A stretch of DNA of 64,000 nt from Cyclobacterium sp. 1_MG-2023 (lineage in GTDB: Bacteria; Bacteroidota; Bacteroidia; Cytophagales; Cyclobacteriaceae). Made by a program: the position numbers and the translations under genes. Position 1 is the first letter of the stretch. Each line of letters starts with the position of its first letter. Under the pieces are notes generated by a model. That model saw nothing but the letters and a program-made list of their open reading frames with translations, did not search any database and was not told the DNA's origin. The DNA is taken from assembly GCF_030546805.1 (NCBI RefSeq), contig NZ_JAUOPC010000007.1, positions 124,001-188,000 on the forward strand, read 5' to 3'. This document shows positions 1 through 9,103 of the stretch, piece by piece.

Positions 1-282
1 AGCTCCCTCCCCTTTGCCAAGGACAATAAGCTTCCCTTCTTAATGGATGATCAACAAGTTTTCACTAAAATGACAGCGGTAAAAAAAATACCAGAAGTAG
101 TGATTATCACCTCTGGACCTACGGGATATAGTATTGCATATAGAGGCGCTATTGACAACAATGCGCAAGCAATGCAAAGTGTTACTGTACATCATCTTTC
201 GGCTGCCTTGGATGATATCCTTAATAGAGACCGCCCAAGCCCCACTGTAACCAGAGCTGTTGGTTGCAACATTAAGTTTTAA
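1..282 (+). CDS. Thioredoxin-like (AhpC/TSA-type) protein, C-terminal fragment
   Basis: The frame is open from base 1, so only the last 93 residues are visible and the start lies outside the window. The end of the protein has the pattern of redoxin-fold proteins: a strand with a cis-Pro-like turn (KKIPEVVII), a strand reading IAYRGAIDNN, and a closing segment with TRAVGCNIKF. In this family the last part is a helix leading to a basic Pro-rich stretch and a conserved GCxIK end. The active-site CxxC, if there is one, would lie upstream. Probable role: a thiol-disulfide or peroxide-linked redoxin. The substrate cannot be judged from this fragment. The gene converges tail to tail with the next one, 2 bases apart. 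Confidence 0.65.
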   Translation, partial: SSLPFAKDNKLPFLMDDQQVFTKMTAVKKIPEVVIITSGPTGYSIAYRGAIDNNAQAMQSVTVHHLSAALDDILNRDRPSPTVTRAVGCNIKF

Positions 283-284
283 CC

Positions 285-1133
285 TTACGGCTGGTTCACA
301 ATTTTCAGCAATTGATTAACTTCTTTTGATTTATCTAAATCCCCAATTTTTTCGAAAGAAAATATAAGGTTACGGATCACCCTTCTGATAATTTCAATGT
401 TTTCACAGGGTTCATAATATTCAGGTTTTGGGTCCAGCTTTAAGTGGTCAAGATAGTTATTGATATCCTGTTTGGTAAATATAAGGCCCTTATTGAATGC
501 ATTGATATAAAAATTAAACTTGCCAGACTGATAAGTCAACACAAATAGATTGGGTAAATTAACCCCATAAACAGGGAGCCCAAGTTTTTTGGCCACCAAT
601 AAGTAAACAGAGCAAAGGCTAATGGGATTACCTTTTTTGGTTTCCAGCACTGTTTTAAGCATGCTATTGGCCGGGCTATGAAAATTTTTGGTGTTGGCAG
701 AAAACTTCAAGTCATTGAACATGACATTGTTAATCAATTTTATTTTATCGTAGACGGACAATTCATTTTTGAAATTTGTCCAAACATCAAAATAAATTTG
801 CTGCATCAAAGCATTCAATTGATCAAACTCTAAATCGGGGTACAAATAAGTATTGACAATCCATAAGCCTTCAAGTAATTCTCTTTCTTGAGAATCCTTC
901 CAATTGCTCAACCGTTCTTTGAGCAGGTTCAACTGCATATCATGAACAATCTCCTCTATTTCTTTTTGCAATTCTGGATTGAATGAGCCTTCCCACTTAT
1001 TCTCAAGAAAAGGAATGATTTGATTACCCAGAGAGAGGATTTTATCCCTAACATGTTCCTTTATTTCCTGATCACCATCATCCAATAAAGATACAAGAGC
1101 GTTTAATTCTTTATCTGTCATTTGAATATTCAT
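285..1133 (-). CDS. SirB1-type transglutaminase-like protein
   Basis: This protein of about 282 residues has an N-terminal alpha-helical part and a transglutaminase-like core (Transglut_core2, the SirB1 family) at roughly residues 90-230. The diagnostic stretch is KGNPISLCSVYLLVAKKLG followed by LPVYGVNLPN. In many family members the equivalent of this last segment reads GLPGHF; here it reads NLPNLF, so the usual His is Leu. The Cys in SLCSVY is present. The cellular role of the family is not established, and enzyme activity is doubtful without the His. An upstream GTG at 1145 is also in frame, but ATG at 1133 is the better start. It is transcribed apart from the amidase gene upstream (113-base gap). 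Confidence 0.75.
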   Translation of the reverse strand: MNIQMTDKELNALVSLLDDGDQEIKEHVRDKILSLGNQIIPFLENKWEGSFNPELQKEIEEIVHDMQLNLLKERLSNWKDSQERELLEGLWIVNTYLYPDLEFDQLNALMQQIYFDVWTNFKNELSVYDKIKLINNVMFNDLKFSANTKNFHSPANSMLKTVLETKKGNPISLCSVYLLVAKKLGLPVYGVNLPNLFVLTYQSGKFNFYINAFNKGLIFTKQDINNYLDHLKLDPKPEYYEPCENIEIIRRVIRNLIFSFEKIGDLDKSKEVNQLLKIVNQP

Positions 1134-1246
1134 CACAACTTTCACTCACAAATTCTACTAACCAAATTTACCAAATTTCGGCAATATAATACATGTGACC
1201 TCCAATTATAGTAGTATATTCAATGAATTTTATTACGCACCCCCAA

Positions 1247-2047
1247 TCAAATGGCCTCCAATTCCTCCTTATAGGCTTTTATTGCTCTAAATATACCCGA
1301 AGCCACAAAGGTCTGCCCACTCTTACTGTTAAGGTATTTTTCCTCTGATGGATTTGACAAAAAGCCTGTTTCAATCAAAACACTAGGCATACTGGTGGTC
1401 CATAGCACATAGAATGGAGCTTGTTTAACTCCCCGGGAATGCCTGTTTACTCGTTTTGAAAAATCATTTTCAATTTTGCCTGCCAAAGAAAGGCTATTGG
1501 CAAAAAAGGCTTTCTGCATCAAATTAAACATGATATAGGATTCCGGAGACTTAGGATCAAAACCCTCATAATTTTCCTGATAATCATCCTCAAGTAAAAT
1601 TACGGCATTTTCTCTTTTAACAATTTCAAAATTTGCATTGAAATTTTTATTCCCCATTACATAGGTTTCGGTACCAAAGGCTCTGGTTGAGTTGATGGCA
1701 TTGCAATGGATGGACACGAATAAATCAGCCCTGTTTCTATTGGCAATATTTGCCCGTTCCTTAAGCTCAATAAAAACATCTGTCTTCCGTGTATAGATCA
1801 CTTCTACATCCGGAAGTAGCTCATTAATATAGCCTCCAACCTTTAGGGCAATTGCAAGTGCCACATCTTTTTCTTTAGACATTTTCCCGAGTGTTCCCGG
1901 ATCCTTGCCACCATGACCGGCATCAATTACAATCCTTCTTAACTTAAACTCTGTTTCCTTTTCATCAGAAGGAATAAACCCTACTAAAACAATAGCTACT
2001 AATAGCGATGAAATTAAAAGAATATTTTTCACTTTGGTTCGTTTCAT
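1247..2047 (-). CDS. N-acetylmuramoyl-L-alanine amidase (Amidase_3), membrane-anchored or secreted
   Basis: The 266-residue protein starts with a basic stretch and one hydrophobic segment (residues about 8-25), a signal peptide or anchor facing the periplasm. The Amidase_3 zinc domain follows, with VIDAGHGGKDPGT (His45 as a zinc ligand), a downstream Glu in the SKEKDVAL helix, SIHCNA (second His), and VLIETGFLSNPSEE near the end, which carries the catalytic Glu. The family cleaves the amide bond between MurNAc and the stem peptide during cell separation and wall turnover. A segment of about 50 residues between the SIHCNA and VLIETG motifs holds helices that may occlude the active site, as in AmiA/B-type regulated amidases (inference). 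It diverges from lptD with a 60-base gap. Confidence 0.93.
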   Translation of the reverse strand: MKRTKVKNILLISSLLVAIVLVGFIPSDEKETEFKLRRIVIDAGHGGKDPGTLGKMSKEKDVALAIALKVGGYINELLPDVEVIYTRKTDVFIELKERANIANRNRADLFVSIHCNAINSTRAFGTETYVMGNKNFNANFEIVKRENAVILLEDDYQENYEGFDPKSPESYIMFNLMQKAFFANSLSLAGKIENDFSKRVNRHSRGVKQAPFYVLWTTSMPSVLIETGFLSNPSEEKYLNSKSGQTFVASGIFRAIKAYKEELEAI

Positions 2048-2107
2048 AAACGTTAATAACCTTAACTTTACCGAAAATTTAATGATTTTTATAGCAAACA
2101 GAAATTA

Positions 2108-4879
2108 TTGGTGCAGATAATAAAGAACGTTTTTCTTTTCCTCTGTATGCTCACCTTCTTTGGGCATACGTTGTGGGCCCAAGAACCCGGCAATGAAAGA
2201 ACTTCTGAACTAGAACTCTCATCTCCTGACACGCTAGGGAATCCCGAAGTCAGGCTTGACACCCTATTACCTGTTCTTCCAGACAGCATTCTTAACATCA
2301 GCCCTTCTGATTTAGATTCTACACTAAATAAACCAAAAGGCGACATTCAAACCACCATCAATTATTACGCCGAAGACAGTATTGTCTCAGACTTTGCACA
2401 AAATAAAGTGTTTCTGTACAAAGGTGCATGGTTTGAGTATGGAAATATTCGTTTAGATGCTGATTATATTGCAATAGATTGGAAAAAGAATGAGCTCTAC
2501 GCTTCCGGGCTTAAAGATAGTGTGGGGGTAATTCAAGGTACACCCATGTTTAAAGAAGGCAATAGTGTATACGAAATCCGCAAAGAGATGCGCTATAACT
2601 TCAAAAGTCAAAAAGCCATTATATCGGATGTAGTGACCCAACAAGATGAGGGGCTTCTAAGGGGAGCCATTGTGAAAAAAGACAATGAGGGCTCCGTTTA
2701 TCTCAGCAAGGGTTTCTATACCACTTGCGATTTGGTGGAGCCTCACTGGCACATCTCTTCTTCTAAAATAAAATCTGTACGAGGCAAACACATCATTTCC
2801 GGTCCTTTTAATTTATATTTTAACAATATACCCACCCCTCTAGGGCTACCTTTTGGTGTGATCCCCGACACTCCGGAAGAAAAAGCTTCCGGGATAATCT
2901 TCCCTTCCTATGGTGAAGAGCAGTTGAGAGGTTTCTTTTTAAGGGACTTTGGATATTACTTTGCTTTCAATGATTATGTTCATACAAGGGTGACCGGCGA
3001 GGTCTATTCTAAGGGAGGTTATGGGTTAAAAACGGCCTCAGTATACAACAAAAGGTACCGATACAAGGGAGGGTTAAATATTGATTATCAGAAATTTAAA
3101 AGTCCTGAAACCGCAGAAGTACCCTTAGAGTACAATGCATTTTGGTTTAGATGGAACCACACCCCGGAAACTCGAGGCAATTCCAGATTTTCTGCTTCCG
3201 CTAACTTCGGAACCAAATCATACAATGACAATATCCTAAATCAGGGTAACTTTGTACAAAACCAGCAGTCTGACTTTTCTTCAAATATCTCCTATAGCAA
3301 AACCTTTACAGGAACGCCCTTTAGCATGTCCGCAAACTTAAGGCATTCTCAAAATCAGGTAACTGACGAGGTAAACCTACTCCTACCGGACATAGCAATT
3401 AACATGAACCGGCAAAACCCTTTTAAAAACATAAAGTTTGAACCTCTCAAAACCTTAAATGTTTCTTGGAATTTCAATGCCCAAAACTCTATCAATAATG
3501 AGATCACCACAGAATTGGGTGTAGATCCGGGCCTTCAGCAGGAGCTCGAAGAACTAGGAGAAACCTCCACGCCGGATGTAATCCCATTTTCCTTTGCCAA
3601 TTTACCTGAACTGCTGAGAAATGCTGACAATGGATTTAGAAACACGGTGCCTATTTCTTCTAATTTTAGCCTTTTTCGGTTCTTTACAGGTACCGCCTCA
3701 ATGAACTTTACAGAACTTTGGTACTTGGAGAGAATAAATTATTACTATAACCCTCAGGAAGAACGGCTCGATCAGATTCTGGAAAATGGTTTTAACCGAG
3801 TAAATTATTACAACAGTTCTTTTAATCTTTCGACGAATATTTATGGTTTCTATACCTTTAAGAAAGGATCTAAAATTGAAGCCATTAGACACCATATGCA
3901 ACCTTCGTTTGGATTCTCTAGCACCCCTGATTTTTCTGACCCAAAATACGGGTATTATCAGGAAGTCCAAACAGATGCTAGCGGAACCTTGCGACGCCTT
4001 TCAAGGTATTCAGGGTTTATATATGGGGGTGCTCCTTTGGGTGAATCAAAATCGCTAAACGTAAGTATTAGAAATGTTCTGGAGGCAAAAGTAAAAACTG
4101 AAAGTGACACAGCAGAAGCTACTACTAAAAAAGTACCTTTACTGCAATCCCTTAATATTTCCACCAATTACAATTTTGCTGCGGATTCTTTTAACCTGGC
4201 TCCCATTAGTTTCAGTACCAGAACTTCATTATTTGATAAAAAACTCTCTGTAAACTTAAGCACAACCCTTGATCCTTATGCCACAGGCACCTATACCAAT
4301 GGTGAGGAAGCAACCACTGCAAGAATAAATCAATTTGCATGGAAAAACGGACAAGGTTTGGGCACAATAAGAAGGGCATCTCTAAATATTAATGGGAGTT
4401 TCAATCCAAGTAAAACCGAAAAATCCCCCGGAGAAGTTAGGGATGATCTCACCAATGATTTCTTAAACCAGGGTGGGCAAATGAATGATTTTGTAGAAAA
4501 TGAAATCAATAGGATTGCGAATGACCCAAGTCAGTATATCGATTGGTCCATCCCCTGGAACATGACTTATAGTTATAACTTGAGTTACAGCAAAGCAGCC
4601 ACGGGCACTAAAAATGTTACTCAAGCCATAAATATATCCGGAGACATCAGCCTTTCAGACAAATGGAAAATAAATTTTAGCAGTGGCTACGATCTTTCTA
4701 CAGCAGAAATCACCCAAACCATGATTGGCATGGCCAGAGATTTGCATTGCTGGCAAATGAATGTCAACTGGGTTCCTTTTGGAAGGTTTACTTCTTATAA
4801 TATAGACATTCGAGTGAAATCAAATATTTTACGTGACTTAAAGGTGTCTAGAAGACGGTCTTTCTTTGACAGTTTTTAG
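2108..4879 (+). CDS. lptD: LptD-like LPS export outer-membrane protein
   Basis: The 923-residue protein has an N-terminal signal peptide (hydrophobic to about residue 24, ending LWAQ). An OstA/LptA-like beta-jellyroll part (about residues 80-260) follows, with typical DADYIAIDWKKNELYASG wording, and then a long region of alternating Tyr/Asn/Ser-rich amphipathic strands that looks like a large beta barrel ending in Phe. This matches the Bacteroidetes putative LPS assembly protein LptD, which inserts lipopolysaccharide into the outer leaflet. No ATG is available at the start: an in-frame stop lies at 2063 and the first initiators are TTG at 2108 and GTG at 2111. The next ATG (2147) would cut the signal peptide. 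It diverges from the amidase gene, so both share a 60-base control region. Confidence 0.85.
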   Translation: MVQIIKNVFLFLCMLTFFGHTLWAQEPGNERTSELELSSPDTLGNPEVRLDTLLPVLPDSILNISPSDLDSTLNKPKGDIQTTINYYAEDSIVSDFAQNKVFLYKGAWFEYGNIRLDADYIAIDWKKNELYASGLKDSVGVIQGTPMFKEGNSVYEIRKEMRYNFKSQKAIISDVVTQQDEGLLRGAIVKKDNEGSVYLSKGFYTTCDLVEPHWHISSSKIKSVRGKHIISGPFNLYFNNIPTPLGLPFGVIPDTPEEKASGIIFPSYGEEQLRGFFLRDFGYYFAFNDYVHTRVTGEVYSKGGYGLKTASVYNKRYRYKGGLNIDYQKFKSPETAEVPLEYNAFWFRWNHTPETRGNSRFSASANFGTKSYNDNILNQGNFVQNQQSDFSSNISYSKTFTGTPFSMSANLRHSQNQVTDEVNLLLPDIAINMNRQNPFKNIKFEPLKTLNVSWNFNAQNSINNEITTELGVDPGLQQELEELGETSTPDVIPFSFANLPELLRNADNGFRNTVPISSNFSLFRFFTGTASMNFTELWYLERINYYYNPQEERLDQILENGFNRVNYYNSSFNLSTNIYGFYTFKKGSKIEAIRHHMQPSFGFSSTPDFSDPKYGYYQEVQTDASGTLRRLSRYSGFIYGGAPLGESKSLNVSIRNVLEAKVKTESDTAEATTKKVPLLQSLNISTNYNFAADSFNLAPISFSTRTSLFDKKLSVNLSTTLDPYATGTYTNGEEATTARINQFAWKNGQGLGTIRRASLNINGSFNPSKTEKSPGEVRDDLTNDFLNQGGQMNDFVENEINRIANDPSQYIDWSIPWNMTYSYNLSYSKAATGTKNVTQAINISGDISLSDKWKINFSSGYDLSTAEITQTMIGMARDLHCWQMNVNWVPFGRFTSYNIDIRVKSNILRDLKVSRRRSFFDSF

Positions 4880-4905
4880 CAATCAATAGGTTTATAAAGT
4901 CTTAA

Positions 4906-6120
4906 TTAATCCTCAGACCTTGCAATAGGTAAACTCATACACCTAGGTCCACCAAGACCTCTGGAAAGCTCTGAAGAAGGCATTTCACACACTTCTATTC
5001 CAAAATCTCTCAGCGCCTGATTGGTGTGCTTGTTTCGGTTGTAAGAAATGACCTGCCCCGGCCCAATGGTAAAAACATTCGCTCCATCAAACCACTGTTC
5101 CCTCAAGGCATATTCTTGATTTACCTTGTCGGTACCTATTATTTCCAAATTGTCAATTTCCTTTTTGAGCACCTCTCGTAAGGTACTTTTTAGAACCGTC
5201 CGCTTTATATTTATAACCTCACTATCATTCTCTTTTCTGGTGTAAACAGAAATGTGTTGAACTGCTTGGAGTGCATCCGGATAGGTTAGCACCCTATTTT
5301 TATCTAAGATGGTAAAAACGGTATCCAAATGCATAAAATTTCTCTTTTTGGGGAGATGAACCTCATACACCCTTTCAATTGGCCCATCAGTAATCAGACT
5401 TTTGGCCACATGGTATACGGCTTTTTCATCTGTTCTCTCTGAACAGCCTATGGCTGCGGCCTTATCTGAAAGGATGATTACATCACCACCTTCAATCGAA
5501 TGGTTATGGTTATTTGAAGTTCCGGGATAAATCTGATGAATTTTGTTTTTAAACAGGGAATGATTTTCAAAAATCTTACGCACCATATTGGCCTCTCTTT
5601 GGCGCTCTATCAAACGCATGCTTGAGAAAACAATACCTCCCGGCAAAATGGCTGCTGTATCACGTTGGAAATATAAATTGGGACAGGGCGGTATTAAAAA
5701 AGCAAGGTCCAATAAATCTGCCAAAGCATGGGAACTTACACTTCCCCTTACCTCATGAACTTTAATACCGGCAATCAATGCTTGCACACATTGATCCTTG
5801 TTGAGTACGCCGAGTAATTCATCCGTAAGATGCTCCAGTCTGGAAACCGCCAAGGCTTCCCTTATCAGTTCATTTCTTAACTTGTCATCGGAAAGTATAT
5901 CTCCTAATAAGGTATCGAAATAATAAACCTTTGCCCCGCATTTCTCTCGGATAAGTTTGGTAAAAACATCATGCTCCCTTTGCATTTCCTCCAAATAGGG
6001 AACATCCTCAAACAATAACAAGTGTTTGTTATAAGGTGTCAAACGATCAATTTCTCGCCCCGGTCTATGGACAATTACCTCCTTTAATGTCGCGAATTCA
6101 GAATTTATGGTCAAATGCAT
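4906..6120 (-). CDS. arcA: Arginine deiminase
   Basis: The 404-residue protein hydrolyses arginine to citrulline and ammonia. Family marks run along the whole length: an N-terminal SEFATLKEVIVHRPG, the substrate-binding EGGDV segment, MHLDTVFT with the catalytic His, and the nucleophile Cys394 in GGPRCMSLP close to the end. ATG at 6120 was chosen because it starts directly at the conserved MHLTINSEF; the longer version would begin at TTG. No ornithine carbamoyltransferase or carbamate kinase lies beside it, so a full fermentative ADI pathway is not encoded here. It follows tyrA on the same strand after 57 bases without a visible terminator, so read-through from the aromatic operon is possible. 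Confidence 0.95.
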   Translation of the reverse strand: MHLTINSEFATLKEVIVHRPGREIDRLTPYNKHLLLFEDVPYLEEMQREHDVFTKLIREKCGAKVYYFDTLLGDILSDDKLRNELIREALAVSRLEHLTDELLGVLNKDQCVQALIAGIKVHEVRGSVSSHALADLLDLAFLIPPCPNLYFQRDTAAILPGGIVFSSMRLIERQREANMVRKIFENHSLFKNKIHQIYPGTSNNHNHSIEGGDVIILSDKAAAIGCSERTDEKAVYHVAKSLITDGPIERVYEVHLPKKRNFMHLDTVFTILDKNRVLTYPDALQAVQHISVYTRKENDSEVINIKRTVLKSTLREVLKKEIDNLEIIGTDKVNQEYALREQWFDGANVFTIGPGQVISYNRNKHTNQALRDFGIEVCEMPSSELSRGLGGPRCMSLPIARSED

Positions 6121-6177
6121 ATGTACCAATTTACAACAAAACCACAATTAATAAGCAATTAATCCAATTCTTTCGGC

Positions 6178-7026
6178 TTATTCTGTGAAATTCAGAATAT
6201 TTCTAATTTTATTTGCGGCTAACATCTCTTCTTTTAAACCCTGAATATCATCTGCTGCTATCTTGTCTCTGAATGCTGTCAGGTGATCTATATAACTATT
6301 GAGGGCTTCTAGCACATTGGTTTTGTTTTCTAAAAAAATAGGGCCCCACATTTCCGGAGAGCTTTTCGCAAGCCTAACAGTGGAGGCAAAGCCACTGCCG
6401 GCCATGTCCAGAATATTTCTTTCATCTGCGGTTTTATCAATCACTGTTTTCCCCAAAACGAAGGAGGTTGCATGAGAAAGGTGGGAAACAAATGCCAAAT
6501 GAAGATCATGGTCTTTCGGATCCATAAAGCGCAACCGGAGGTTTAGGGCATCAAAAATATCATAGGCCATTCCCTTTAGGTGTACATCTGTCTTTTCCAT
6601 TTCACAAATGATCATCACATTCCCATCAAAAAGGTCTTCCTTTGCAGCTTTGGGGCCGGAATTTTCGGTACCTGCAATTGGATGCACTGCCAGGTATTGA
6701 GCTCTTTTTGGGTGCGCACTCATTTGTTGGCACAGTTGGTCTTTTGTAGATCCAAAATCCATCACAAGGGTATGCGCAGCAACCTGACCTAAGGTTTTGT
6801 CCAAAAGGTCAAATAAAGTATCTACCGGAGTTGCCAAAATCACCAAATCTGTATCCTGATCGGGAACAGGAAGAGATTTAGAAATAAGCCCCATTTCCAA
6901 GGCAATTGCTATATTTCGCTCATCACTATCAAAACCTGTGATCTCCATTTCAGGTTTTGCTTTTTTTGTTGCCAAGGCAAAAGAACCTCCCAACAATCCC
7001 AATCCTATGATATGTACTTTTTTCAT
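6178..7026 (-). CDS. tyrA: Prephenate dehydrogenase (tyrosine branch)
   Basis: The 282-residue enzyme oxidatively decarboxylates prephenate to 4-hydroxyphenylpyruvate. A Rossmann NAD-binding motif is at the very N-terminus (IIGLGLLGGSFA), followed by VILATPVDTL and the catalytic His region HPIAGTENSGP. The second, helical domain carries HLSHATSFVLG and DMAGSGFASTVRLAKSSPEMW, both typical of TyrA proteins. There is no ACT or chorismate mutase domain attached, so it is the short monofunctional form. Its ATG overlaps the stop of the aminotransferase gene (ATGA), which points to translational coupling as the last aromatic gene of the operon. Confidence 0.96.
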   Translation of the reverse strand: MKKVHIIGLGLLGGSFALATKKAKPEMEITGFDSDERNIAIALEMGLISKSLPVPDQDTDLVILATPVDTLFDLLDKTLGQVAAHTLVMDFGSTKDQLCQQMSAHPKRAQYLAVHPIAGTENSGPKAAKEDLFDGNVMIICEMEKTDVHLKGMAYDIFDALNLRLRFMDPKDHDLHLAFVSHLSHATSFVLGKTVIDKTADERNILDMAGSGFASTVRLAKSSPEMWGPIFLENKTNVLEALNSYIDHLTAFRDKIAADDIQGLKEEMLAANKIRNILNFTE

Positions 7027-8183
7027 AGCGTTTTGTGTTTTTTTAACCTTGCAATGGCTTCTTTAATTTTGTCTTCATCTATGCACAAAGAAAACCGCAC
7101 ATAGGAAGCCCCATTGCTTCCAAATATTAAACCCGGGGTAATAAAAATATCATAATCATAAAGCAATTGATCCACTATTTCTGTTGCTTCTTTACCATCA
7201 GGCACTTTACCCCATACAAACATACCTACAGCTTCTTCATCAACTTGAAGATGCAATAAGGCTGCCATTTCTAATACCAATGCTTTTCTGCGGGCATATA
7301 TGGCATTCATGGTATTGATCCAGGATGGATCAAGATTTAGGGCAGCAACAGCCCCGGCCTGTAAACCCAAGAACATTCCTGAATCCATATTGCTCTTCAC
7401 TCTTAAAACCGCTTCCAAGTAATCTTTTCTACCCGCAAGCATCCCTACTCTCCATCCTGGTATATTAAAGGTTTTGCTCAAGGAGTTTAACTCCAAAGCA
7501 TAATCCTTTGCCTCTGGAATTGCCAATAAACTCTGTGGGGTATCATTTAAAATAAAGCTATAGGGGTTGTCGTGTACCAAAAGTATATCATGACTTTTAG
7601 CAAAATCAATCAACTTCCCAAACAAAGCTTCATTGCCATTGGCACCTGTAGGCATATGGGGATAATTCACCCACATCAACTTCACTTTTGCAAGATCCAT
7701 TTTCTCTAATGCTTCCCAGTCAGGTGCCCAATTGTCTGCTTCATTCAGAGAATAAAAAACAGGAATGGCATTGAGTAATTTGGTTACTGAAGTATAGGTA
7801 GGGTATCCCGGGTTGGGAACCAGCACCTCATCACCTTCATTTAGGAAAGCCATAGAAATATGCATAATCCCTTCTTTCGACCCCATTAAGGGCAAAACTT
7901 CAGAGACAGGATCTAGCGACACTTGATAATTTCTATCATAAAAGGCAGCCATCGCATTTCTTAATTCCGGAGTTCCTTGATAAGACTGATACCCATGCCC
8001 CGAAGAATTATCTGCAGTCTGTTTTAAGGCTTCAATGACACTTTTATCCGGGGGAAGATCGGGGCTACCTATCCCCATATTAATAATGGGCTTCCCACTT
8101 TCTCTGAGTTTTTGAACCTCTTTAAGTTTTTTGGAGAAATAGTATTCCTGAACCTCTCCGAGTCTGTCCGAAAATCCTTTCAT
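7023..8183 (-). CDS. Class I/II aminotransferase, probably aromatic amino acid or aspartate type
   Basis: This 386-residue PLP-dependent fold type I enzyme has a LLGSKEG-like PLP phosphate region (LMGSKEGI), PNPGYPTY, VNYPHMPTGA, and the Schiff-base lysine in SLSKTFNIPGWRVGM. The C-terminus has FVWGKVP and YVRFSLC with the arginine that binds the substrate carboxylate. It sits between prephenate dehydratase and prephenate dehydrogenase. It therefore most likely transaminates phenylpyruvate and 4-hydroxyphenylpyruvate to Phe and Tyr, though the same family also includes DapL- and AspC-like enzymes. It is coupled to both neighbours: its start overlaps the pheA stop by one base and its stop overlaps the tyrA start by 3. 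Confidence 0.92.
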   Translation of the reverse strand: MKGFSDRLGEVQEYYFSKKLKEVQKLRESGKPIINMGIGSPDLPPDKSVIEALKQTADNSSGHGYQSYQGTPELRNAMAAFYDRNYQVSLDPVSEVLPLMGSKEGIMHISMAFLNEGDEVLVPNPGYPTYTSVTKLLNAIPVFYSLNEADNWAPDWEALEKMDLAKVKLMWVNYPHMPTGANGNEALFGKLIDFAKSHDILLVHDNPYSFILNDTPQSLLAIPEAKDYALELNSLSKTFNIPGWRVGMLAGRKDYLEAVLRVKSNMDSGMFLGLQAGAVAALNLDPSWINTMNAIYARRKALVLEMAALLHLQVDEEAVGMFVWGKVPDGKEATEIVDQLLYDYDIFITPGLIFGSNGASYVRFSLCIDEDKIKEAIARLKKHKTL

Positions 8184-8998
8184 TATTTTCTACTTTGATA
8201 AGTTCCGAAAATTTTCACTGCCCCATAATTAGCGGAAATTGTCTCTATGGCTTTATTAAACTTAGCTTCATCAGCAATAAGCGTATCGATAAAAAAGGAA
8301 TATTCCCATGGCTTACTCATCACCGGTATGGATTGTATTTTTGTCAAATCAAGGTCATTGTCACTCAATACAGTAAGCAGTTTGGCAAGGCCTCCTTTTT
8401 GGTTTTTTATGGTGATTTTTAAGCTTGCCTTTGTAGGTGTATTTTCATGCTGAGGCTTGTCTTTTTGCAAGATAATAAACCTAGTGAAATTATTTTTTAT
8501 GGTCTGAATATCTTCAGCCAACAATTCTAAGCCATAAAACTCTGCCGCTTTTACACTTGCCACTGCAGCCAAGCCTTTTATTTTCTGTTCAGAAATGATC
8601 TTTGCAATATAGGCAGTATCTACATCATCAATAGGTTTAATACCCGGGTGCTTAGCGAAAAAATTCTTGCACTGCAGCAAGGCCATTGGATGTGACCTGG
8701 CCTCCGTAATATCAGCAAGTTGCTGCCCCGGCAGGGCCATTAAATTATGAGAGATGGGTAAATAATATTCATCAGCAACATATAGTTCATGGCGGTCAAT
8801 GATGTCATAATTGGGCAATATGGCACCTGCGATTGAATTCTCTATTGCCATCACGGCCACATCTACAGCATCAGACTCTACACTTTTTGCTACCTCCTCA
8901 AACGTATTGAAACCAAATACTTCGATATCTTCTCCAAAATATTGCTGGGCAACTTGGTGGTGAAAAGAGCCTAAAACGCCCTGTATTGCTATTTTCAT
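8183..8998 (-). CDS. pheA: Prephenate dehydratase with ACT domain
   Basis: The 271-residue protein converts prephenate to phenylpyruvate. The dehydratase domain starts at once (KIAIQGVLGSFHHQVA) and contains VMAIENSIAGAI and the TRF-type catalytic motif in NNFTRFIIL. From about residue 190 an ACT domain follows (LKITIKNQKGGLAKLLTVL). In the well-studied feedback-inhibited enzymes this domain carries GAL and ESRP motifs that bind Phe; here the second reads QSIPVM, so Phe binding may be altered (inference). No chorismate mutase domain is fused; that activity is on the DAHP synthase protein of the same operon. ATG at 8998 was chosen over a TTG 12 bases upstream. Confidence 0.95.
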   Translation of the reverse strand: MKIAIQGVLGSFHHQVAQQYFGEDIEVFGFNTFEEVAKSVESDAVDVAVMAIENSIAGAILPNYDIIDRHELYVADEYYLPISHNLMALPGQQLADITEARSHPMALLQCKNFFAKHPGIKPIDDVDTAYIAKIISEQKIKGLAAVASVKAAEFYGLELLAEDIQTIKNNFTRFIILQKDKPQHENTPTKASLKITIKNQKGGLAKLLTVLSDNDLDLTKIQSIPVMSKPWEYSFFIDTLIADEAKFNKAIETISANYGAVKIFGTYQSRK

Positions 8999-9103
8999 TT
9001 TCGTTCTCAAAATTTAGATATAAAATGGACTGATCAAAAATACTAGGCCATATTTAGACCAGCCAATATAACCCGTATTGTCAACAGCAACACTTACTAT
9101 ATG

